A stretch of 17,306 bases of DNA, taken from contig DHJC01000082.1 in the NCBI GenBank assembly GCA_002404155.1, positions 43,677-60,982 on the forward strand, read 5' to 3'. The notes below the pieces were generated by a model. The model saw only the letters and a program-made list of their open reading frames with translations, ran no database searches and was not told the origin of the DNA. This DNA is from Chloroflexi bacterium UBA4730. Its GTDB lineage: Bacteria > Chloroflexota > Limnocylindria > P2-11E. This document shows, one piece after another, positions 12,938 through 17,306 of the stretch (within the stretch, counting starts at the first letter, position 1; each line of letters begins with the position of its first letter). A program made the position numbers and the translations under genes.

Positions 12938-14715
12938 TAGCGCACCGACCACACGAGGATGGCGATGATCAGGACCGTGGCGAGCCACACGCCGGCCCGC
13001 TGCTCGAACAGGCTGAAGGCGGCGGTCGTTCGGGAGGTGATCGCGTCGAGCGCGGCGAATGCCGCGTGGCCTGCGGGGACGGGATCTGCGAGCGCGGTGA
13101 CGATGCGCAGCCGCTCGGCCAACGGGGCGAGGTCCGGCATGAACGGACGGACCGAGCGCGCGACCACGACGAGGAACGTCGCAAGAGCGGTCACGGCGAG
13201 GAACCCCAGCGGCGCGTTCGCGGTCGCGGGCGCGAACTCCCGGCCGAACGCCGTCGTCACGCCTTGGTAGAGCGGCGCGGCCACGGCGAGGCCGATGACG
13301 GTGGTCACCCCGAGCGCGATCGCTGTCGACAGCGCGTCGAGGGCGAGCGGTACGCCGATGACGTCAAGCCTGCGGCCGACGTGGATCAGCACGAGCGTGG
13401 CGATGGTGAGCAGTCCGGCGAGAGCGAGACCCTGCGCACCCGCGTCCACGGCCGCGAGCGCGCCCAGGCCGATGATCATGAGCCCCGTGACGGTCGCCGC
13501 CGAGCCGGCGATCACGACGACGTAGCGCCCACGCGGCGGCGTCCACACGGTTTCGGCGAACGCGGCGAGCGCGTCGGCGACGAGGATGAAGAGCCCTCCC
13601 GCGACCGCTGTGGGCGTGCCGACCGCAAGCGCGATCCAGAACGCGGCGAGCGTCACGTCGTACCGCACGACCTCCCACTGCTCCGGCAGCGAGAGCGAGA
13701 CGGCGGCAGCGTAGAGGACGCTGAGCAGCGCGGCGATGACAACGAGATGCGCCCAATGCAGGACCGGGTACACGGTGAGGAGGCCGACGCAGATCGCGGC
13801 GACGATCGCCTCGCGCACCGGCGCACGCTTGTCGCGCCACGCGGCCACCCCGACCGGCATGACCACGATGAGCGCCGCGAGCGCGCGCCACTCGAGCGGG
13901 ATGCCCGGCAGGGGGATGGTCGTGAGATCGCCTCGTGTCCTGCCGAGCAGCCGGAGCAGCAGCAGCGACGCGCCCACGCCAGCGGGCATCGTGATCACGC
14001 CGCGCAGGCGCTCGAGCTCGGGCCCGCGCAGGTGCCCGCGAAAGCGCCACGGGACGAACGGGTACAGACCGGCGAATAGCGCCGCGCCGACCGAAGCGGC
14101 GAGGATGGCGCCCGGACTCACCGCGCCCGGCGCGATGGCGTCGAAGCGGAATGATGGAGCGCCGAACCGTGCGAGCAGCAACGCCGCGAGCACGAAGAAC
14201 TGAACGCCCACGGCGAGGTACGCGGCCAGGCGCATGGAGGCGGGAAGGGGCGCGACGGCGAGCGTCGCGAGGATCGTGACCGACGCGAGCACGCCCAGCA
14301 CGACCGTGCCGGCGATGAGGTCCTCGGTCACCGCGAGGGCGAAGAACGTGAGCGCGATGCCGAGCACGGCGCTCGGCAGCAGCGGATGCCGCCGCCCCGC
14401 GCGGGCCGCACCGAACAGACCCGCCGCGGCATAGGCCGCGCCCACCGCCACGCCCACGGCGGCGATGCCGTCGAACCGATAGCTCGCTTGCGTTGTCGGG
14501 CCACCGACCGCCGACCATTCCCAAAGCGCCCGGCCCGCGGCCCGGGCCGGGTCGATGACCGCCGCGAGGGCGAGCGGGATGATCGCCGCGGCCACCGCGA
14601 TGGCGATCGCGACGCCTGCGGCGAGCCGCACGTTCCGCCCGACGGACAACAACAGCGCGACCAGCGCCAAGGCGGCAGCGGAGCAGATGAGTGGAAGCTC
14701 AGCCGTCACGACCAC
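12937..14715 (-). CDS. NuoL/NuoM/HyfB-like antiporter-family membrane protein (divergent)
   Basis: 592-residue, strongly hydrophobic protein with about 14-16 spans; first gene of the three-gene membrane module. Related by eye to NuoL/NuoM/HyfB: YRFDGIAAVGVAVGAAYAAAGLF (80-101) corresponds to the family's LDGLS span, and GLYPFVPWRFRGHL (216-229) to the PFHxWLPDAH loop, followed by GVITMPAGVGASLLLLRLLG. Key charged positions seem lost: the TM5 glutamate (region EDLIAGTVVLGVLASV, Gly141) and the TM7 lysine (about Phe214), and the loop His is Val221. The C-terminus has a charged amphipathic stretch (DPVPAGHAAFAALDAITSR) before a last span, as in HyfB/NuoL-like proteins. GTG 14715 is chosen because a TACCTT box precedes it by 7 nt; GTG 14709 is an alternative. 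Confidence 0.7.
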   Translation of the reverse strand: MVVTAELPLICSAAALALVALLLSVGRNVRLAAGVAIAIAVAAAIIPLALAAVIDPARAAGRALWEWSAVGGPTTQASYRFDGIAAVGVAVGAAYAAAGLFGAARAGRRHPLLPSAVLGIALTFFALAVTEDLIAGTVVLGVLASVTILATLAVAPLPASMRLAAYLAVGVQFFVLAALLLARFGAPSFRFDAIAPGAVSPGAILAASVGAALFAGLYPFVPWRFRGHLRGPELERLRGVITMPAGVGASLLLLRLLGRTRGDLTTIPLPGIPLEWRALAALIVVMPVGVAAWRDKRAPVREAIVAAICVGLLTVYPVLHWAHLVVIAALLSVLYAAAVSLSLPEQWEVVRYDVTLAAFWIALAVGTPTAVAGGLFILVADALAAFAETVWTPPRGRYVVVIAGSAATVTGLMIIGLGALAAVDAGAQGLALAGLLTIATLVLIHVGRRLDVIGVPLALDALSTAIALGVTTVIGLAVAAPLYQGVTTAFGREFAPATANAPLGFLAVTALATFLVVVARSVRPFMPDLAPLAERLRIVTALADPVPAGHAAFAALDAITSRTTAAFSLFEQRAGVWLATVLIIAILVWSVR

Positions 14716-14721
14716 CTGCGG

Positions 14722-14728
14722 TAAGGTA
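14722..14728. promoter_or_regulatory. Overlapping divergent -10 elements between rpoN and the membrane module
   Basis: TAAGGT on the plus strand (14722-14727) ends 7 nt before the GTG of rpoN (14735). TACCTT on the minus strand (14723-14728) ends 7 nt before the GTG at 14715. The two boxes share five base pairs, and the whole space between the two start codons is 19 bp. Both genes would be leaderless and RNA polymerase could serve only one direction at a time. Confidence 0.55.
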
Positions 14729-14734
14729 CCCGAC

Positions 14735-16177
14735 GTGGACCTGCGCCTACTGCCTCAGCTACAGCTGAAGGTCACACCCAAGCAGATCGCAGCGAACTAC
14801 ATCCTCCAGCTCTCGTCGCTCGAGCTTCAGGACGTCATCAACCAGGAGCTCGAGGAGAACCCGGCGCTCGATCTGGAGGAGGTGCAGGTCTGCCCGCTCT
14901 GCGGCAACCCGCTCACCGGGCGCGTGTGCCTGACCTGCTTCGGAGCAGGTCAGGCCGGAGCGGCCGAGCAGTACAGCGACAGCGAGCCGCTCGAAGGCAC
15001 GAGCCTCATGGCCCGCGACGAAGAAGAGGGCGACGAGTTCGACCCGATCGTCCGCGCCGAGGCGGAGCAGACCCTTGCGGAGTACCTCTCCTGGAACGTG
15101 CGGGTACTCCTCCCGACGCGCCTCCACATCATGGCGGAGTACCTCATCGGCAACCTCAACGACAACGGGTACCTCGAAGATAGCCTCGAAGACGCGGCGA
15201 AGGCGTGTCAGGTATCGCTCGAGGACGCGCAACAGGTGCTCGAAGTGATCCAGTCGATCGAGCCGTGGGGCCTCGGTGCGCGCGATATCCAGGAGTGCCT
15301 GCTCATCCAGATGGAGCACCTCGCGGAGGCGGGGGTCGAAGTGCCGCCGCACGCACGCACGATCGTCGCGGAGCACTTCCGCGAGCTCGGCGAGCACAAG
15401 TTCGGTGACGTTGCGCAGGCCCTCCGGATCTCGCGCGACGAGGTCCAATCCGCGTGGGACTACATCAAGGGGAACCTGAACCCGTATCCGGCGCAGGCCT
15501 TCGCGGCCGGACCGGATGGCACGAGCATCGGTGGCCGGCAGGTCACCCTGCGGCCCGACGTGATCATCGTGAAGAACGAGCGGAACGATTTCGAGGTCGA
15601 GGTCATCGAGTCCCGGCGCTTCTCGCTGAAGGTGAATCCGGTGTACCGGCAGCTCGTCGGTCAGATCCAGGCGGCGCGCACCGCGAAGGTCGACGCGCCG
15701 ACGATGGACGACAGGGAGAAGCAGCACATCCGGGAGTACGTCACGCGCGCGAAGTTCTTCATCGACAACATCAACCAGCGCCGCCAGACCATGGCCCGCA
15801 TCACCCAGGTCATCGTTCAGTGCCAGCACGACTTCTTGGAGAAGGGCATCCAGAATCTCCGGCCGCTCACGCGCGCGGAGGTCGGCGAGCGGATCGGGAT
15901 GCACGAGTCGACGGTGAGTCGCGCGACGGCGGGGAAGTACGTGCTCCTACCGGCGGGTCAGGTCGTGCCGTTCTCGCTCTTCTTCACCGCGTCACTGGGC
16001 ACGAAGGACGTGATCAAGAACATCATCGACGCCGAGGACCGCGCGCACCCGTATTCCGATCAGGAGATCGTCGAGAGGTTGCGGAACGATCACGGGATCA
16101 TCCTCGCCCGGCGGACGGTCGCGAAGTACCGCGAGGAGCTGCAGATCCTGCCGGCGAGGCTCCGAAAGCGCGCCTAG
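14735..16177 (+). CDS. rpoN: RNA polymerase sigma-54 factor with Cys4 insertion
   Basis: 480-residue sigma-54. Region I is present (LQLKVTPKQIAANYILQLSS, ELQDVINQELEENPALDLEE, residues 9-49). It is followed by two CxxC pairs, Cys53/Cys56 and Cys65/Cys68 (CPLCGNPLTGRVCLTC), resembling a zinc ribbon, then an acidic linker (DEEEGDEFD). The core-binding region runs from about 110 to 310 (LIGNLNDNGYLED, SIEPWGLGARDIQECLL). The HTH is at about 378-403 (LTRAEVGERIGMHESTVSRA), and the RpoN box ARRTVAKYRE at 458-467 matches the consensus and reads the -24 element. It directs transcription from -24/-12 promoters with an AAA+ activator, none of which is in the window. GTG 14735 is chosen because region I begins there; the frame continues upstream to 14555 over the divergent gene. 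Confidence 0.97.
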   Translation: MDLRLLPQLQLKVTPKQIAANYILQLSSLELQDVINQELEENPALDLEEVQVCPLCGNPLTGRVCLTCFGAGQAGAAEQYSDSEPLEGTSLMARDEEEGDEFDPIVRAEAEQTLAEYLSWNVRVLLPTRLHIMAEYLIGNLNDNGYLEDSLEDAAKACQVSLEDAQQVLEVIQSIEPWGLGARDIQECLLIQMEHLAEAGVEVPPHARTIVAEHFRELGEHKFGDVAQALRISRDEVQSAWDYIKGNLNPYPAQAFAAGPDGTSIGGRQVTLRPDVIIVKNERNDFEVEVIESRRFSLKVNPVYRQLVGQIQAARTAKVDAPTMDDREKQHIREYVTRAKFFIDNINQRRQTMARITQVIVQCQHDFLEKGIQNLRPLTRAEVGERIGMHESTVSRATAGKYVLLPAGQVVPFSLFFTASLGTKDVIKNIIDAEDRAHPYSDQEIVERLRNDHGIILARRTVAKYREELQILPARLRKRA

Positions 16178-16443
16178 AGCCGCTTGGAGGCGTTTCCCTT
16201 GGGTGGCGGCGCGCCCAATGTGGACTTGATCTGGTCCACCGCGCTCGCGTCGATGTGATAGCCGAACGACGTCCGGCGCACCCCGTCGAGGTCCTTCCCG
16301 CGTAGCGCGTCGCGCAGCGCGTGCTCCCGCCAGCCGATCTTCGAGGCGAGCTCGGCCGTGGTCAGCCAGTCGCGGTCGGCGCTCTTCGCCTTCTCGCTGG
16401 CGTCGGCCTTCGGGGCGGACTTTGAGGCTTTCTGCGGCGGCAT
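16174..16443 (-). CDS. Small HTH (excisionase/MerR-like) DNA-binding protein
   Basis: 89-residue protein. Residues 1-24 are a Lys/Ala/Ser-rich basic tail. Residues of about 26-76 look like a winged helix-turn-helix of the excisionase/helix_turn_helix_17 type: DWLTTAELASKIGWREHALRDAL, then a GVRRTSFGYHIDASAVDQIKSTLG wing and helix. The C-terminus is again basic. It is probably a nucleic-acid-binding protein; whether it is a regulator or a chromosome-associated protein is not known. No phage or integrase gene is near it. Its stop codon overlaps the rpoN stop through a shared CTAG. A TATCGT box ends 7 nt before the ATG. Confidence 0.7.
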   Translation of the reverse strand: MPPQKASKSAPKADASEKAKSADRDWLTTAELASKIGWREHALRDALRGKDLDGVRRTSFGYHIDASAVDQIKSTLGAPPPKGNASKRL

Positions 16444-16450
16444 CGCTCGA

Positions 16451-16456
16451 ACGATA
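16451..16456 (-). promoter_or_regulatory. Candidate -10 box, small HTH gene
   Basis: TATCGT on the minus strand ending exactly 7 nt before the ATG at 16443, the same spacing as at rpoN, the membrane module and the M16 gene. It predicts a leaderless message. Confidence 0.45.
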
Positions 16457-16477
16457 CGCGCTCCGGCGTGCCGCGAT

Positions 16478-16506
16478 TTGCGCCCGTTGGGGCCGCTGGC
16501 TACTAT
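16478..16506 (+). promoter_or_regulatory. Candidate -35/-10 promoter of the H+-pyrophosphatase gene
   Basis: TTGCGC (16478-16483), a 17-bp spacer and TACTAT (16501-16506). Transcription would begin near 16513, giving a leader of about 75 nt, unlike the leaderless pattern elsewhere in the window. The spacing is ideal for a housekeeping sigma factor; the -35 matches only in TTG plus one further position. Confidence 0.5.
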
Positions 16507-16511
16507 TCGTG

Positions 16512-16554
16512 GCAGCGCTGCGGCCCCCTCCGTCGGGGCGGGCGCTCTCTTTTT
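16512..16554 (+). promoter_or_regulatory. Structured 5' leader of the H+-pyrophosphatase gene
   Basis: The leader contains a perfect 10-bp palindrome GCAGCGCTGC (16512-16521). A hairpin follows: GCCCC (16523-16527) pairing with GGGGC (16535-16539) across a 7-nt loop. After 10 nt comes a run of five T (16550-16554). This is loosely like an intrinsic terminator, or an attenuator placed ahead of the RBS, but the T-run is not directly after the stem. No known riboswitch core is recognised. Confidence 0.3.
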
Positions 16555-16587
16555 GTGGTCAAGTCATTCGTGGGAGGACGCGCGCCC

Positions 16588-17306
16588 GTGGACGCCTTTG
16601 CCAACGATCCGCTGCTTTGGATCGTCCCGATCTCCGGTCTGGTCGCCGTCGCCGTCGCCGGGTACTTCGCCTACGACGTCCTCGGTTCCGACACCGGGAC
16701 GCCCGAGATGCAGAACGTGGCGGGCGCCATCTACGAGGGCGCGGTCGCGTTCATCAAGCGCCAGTACCGCACGATCGCGCTCCTGGCCCTCGGCGCCACC
16801 GTCGTCATCGCGCTCGTCATCTATTTCTTTGAGACCGCACCTGGCGTGACACCGACGGAGCTCGCGATCAAGACGGGCATCGCGTTCCTGGTCGGCGCCG
16901 CCTGCTCGATGGCCTCGGGCATCGTCGGCATGTTCGTCGCCGTGAAGTCGAACCTCCGCACCGCGGCGGCGGCGCAGCACAGCGTCGCTGATGCGCTGCG
17001 CATCTCGCTCCGCGGCGGCGCGGTCTCCGGCATCCTCGTCGTCGGCCTCTCGCTCATCGGCGTATTCGTGATGTTCGTCGGGTATGGCGGCTTCGCGCAC
17101 CCCGAGCAGGCGCCGTTCACGATCGTCGGCTTCGGGTTCGGCGCGTCGTTCGTCGCGCTGTTCGCCCAGCTGGGCGGCGGTATCTACACCAAGGCGGCCG
17201 ACGTCGGATCCGACCTCGTCGGCAAGATCGAGGCGGGCATCCCGGAGGACGACCCGCGGAACGCGGCCGTCATCGCCGACCTCGTCGGCGACAACGTCGG
17301 CGACTG
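16588..17306 (+). CDS. hppA: Membrane-bound proton-translocating pyrophosphatase (3' partial)
   Basis: N-terminal 239 residues of a membrane H+ (or Na+) pyrophosphatase, which uses pyrophosphate hydrolysis to pump ions; the full family length is about 650-800 residues. The start is GTG 16588 with GGGAGGA at 16572-16578, a good RBS distance. Hydrophobic spans are visible near residues 10-28, 55-75, 90-115 and 130-160. Diagnostic motifs: AGAIYEGAVAFIKRQYRTIA, GAACSMASGIVGMFVAVKSN, and the substrate-site loop GGGIYTKAADVGSDLVGKIE, followed by GIPEDDPRN and DLVGDNVGD at the window edge. The residues that decide K+ dependence and ion type lie beyond the window, so neither can be called. It is the only gene here with a clear -35/-10 promoter and a long leader. 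Confidence 0.97.
   Translation, partial: MDAFANDPLLWIVPISGLVAVAVAGYFAYDVLGSDTGTPEMQNVAGAIYEGAVAFIKRQYRTIALLALGATVVIALVIYFFETAPGVTPTELAIKTGIAFLVGAACSMASGIVGMFVAVKSNLRTAAAAQHSVADALRISLRGGAVSGILVVGLSLIGVFVMFVGYGGFAHPEQAPFTIVGFGFGASFVALFAQLGGGIYTKAADVGSDLVGKIEAGIPEDDPRNAAVIADLVGDNVGD

Noticed and set aside
14555..14734. Longer RpoN start at 14555
   Set aside because: The added residues lie antisense to the divergent membrane gene and have no sigma-54 homology; region I begins at GTG 14735.
1..17306. CRISPR arrays, insertion sequences, transposases, integrases, prophage genes and rRNA genes
   Set aside because: No regular repeats, transposase or integrase motifs, or rRNA-like sequences were recognised on reading both strands.

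Overview
This is a gene-dense, high-GC window with short or overlapping gene junctions, GTG and TTG starts, and no rRNA, tRNA, CRISPR or insertion sequence that I can recognise. The style (streamlined layout, TANNNT boxes just ahead of start codons) together with a sigma-54 gene, a membrane H+-pyrophosphatase and NuoL/HyfE/HyfF-like proteins would fit an environmental Chloroflexota-type bacterium or a relative. That placement is an inference from style and not proven. The longest gaps without a gene are about 145 bp (9644-9789 and 16444-16587).

Layout. 1-1862 (+): the two permeases of a Dpp/Opp peptide ABC importer, the first cut by the window edge. 1887-3658 (-): a DUF554 membrane protein translationally coupled to threonine aldolase. 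3681-5877 (+): a 24-codon leader-like ORF, a D-2-hydroxyacid dehydrogenase and a class I/II aminotransferase, each overlapping the next by 4 bp. 5885-6862 (-): a secreted C39-like cysteine peptidase. 6901-7857 (+): a porphobilinogen synthase (HemB) homologue that has lost the P-site Schiff-base lysine. 7881-9643 (+): an M16 zinc protease and nucleoside diphosphate kinase. 9790-11001 (+): an EAL phosphodiesterase with a C-terminal receiver domain. 10998-14715 (-): a three-gene membrane module related to complex I / hydrogenase-4 antiporter subunits but lacking the expected pumping residues and any redox partner. 14735-16177 (+): rpoN with a zinc-ribbon-like insertion. 16174-16443 (-): a small HTH protein. 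16588-17306 (+): the start of a membrane H+-pyrophosphatase.

How it works together. Seven of the nine putative first genes of transcription units other than the pyrophosphatase have a TANNNT box ending 6-8 nt before the start codon. The other two have near matches at 7 nt. This suggests leaderless mRNAs as the default here, with downstream genes translated by 4-bp (ATGA/GTGA/TTGA) or 1-bp (TAGTG) stop-start overlaps. Two divergent pairs appear to share one near-symmetrical -10 element read in both directions. The pyrophosphatase is the exception, with a -35/-10 promoter, a leader of about 75 nt and a good RBS.

Most interesting points: the HemB-like protein with Lys replaced by Gln (6901-7857); the orphan NuoL/HyfE/HyfF-like trio (10998-14715); the bidirectional leaderless promoters (14715/14735 and 3658/3681); the leader ORF before the dehydrogenase; the possible structured RNA before the EAL gene (9650-9723); and the zinc-ribbon insertion in RpoN.
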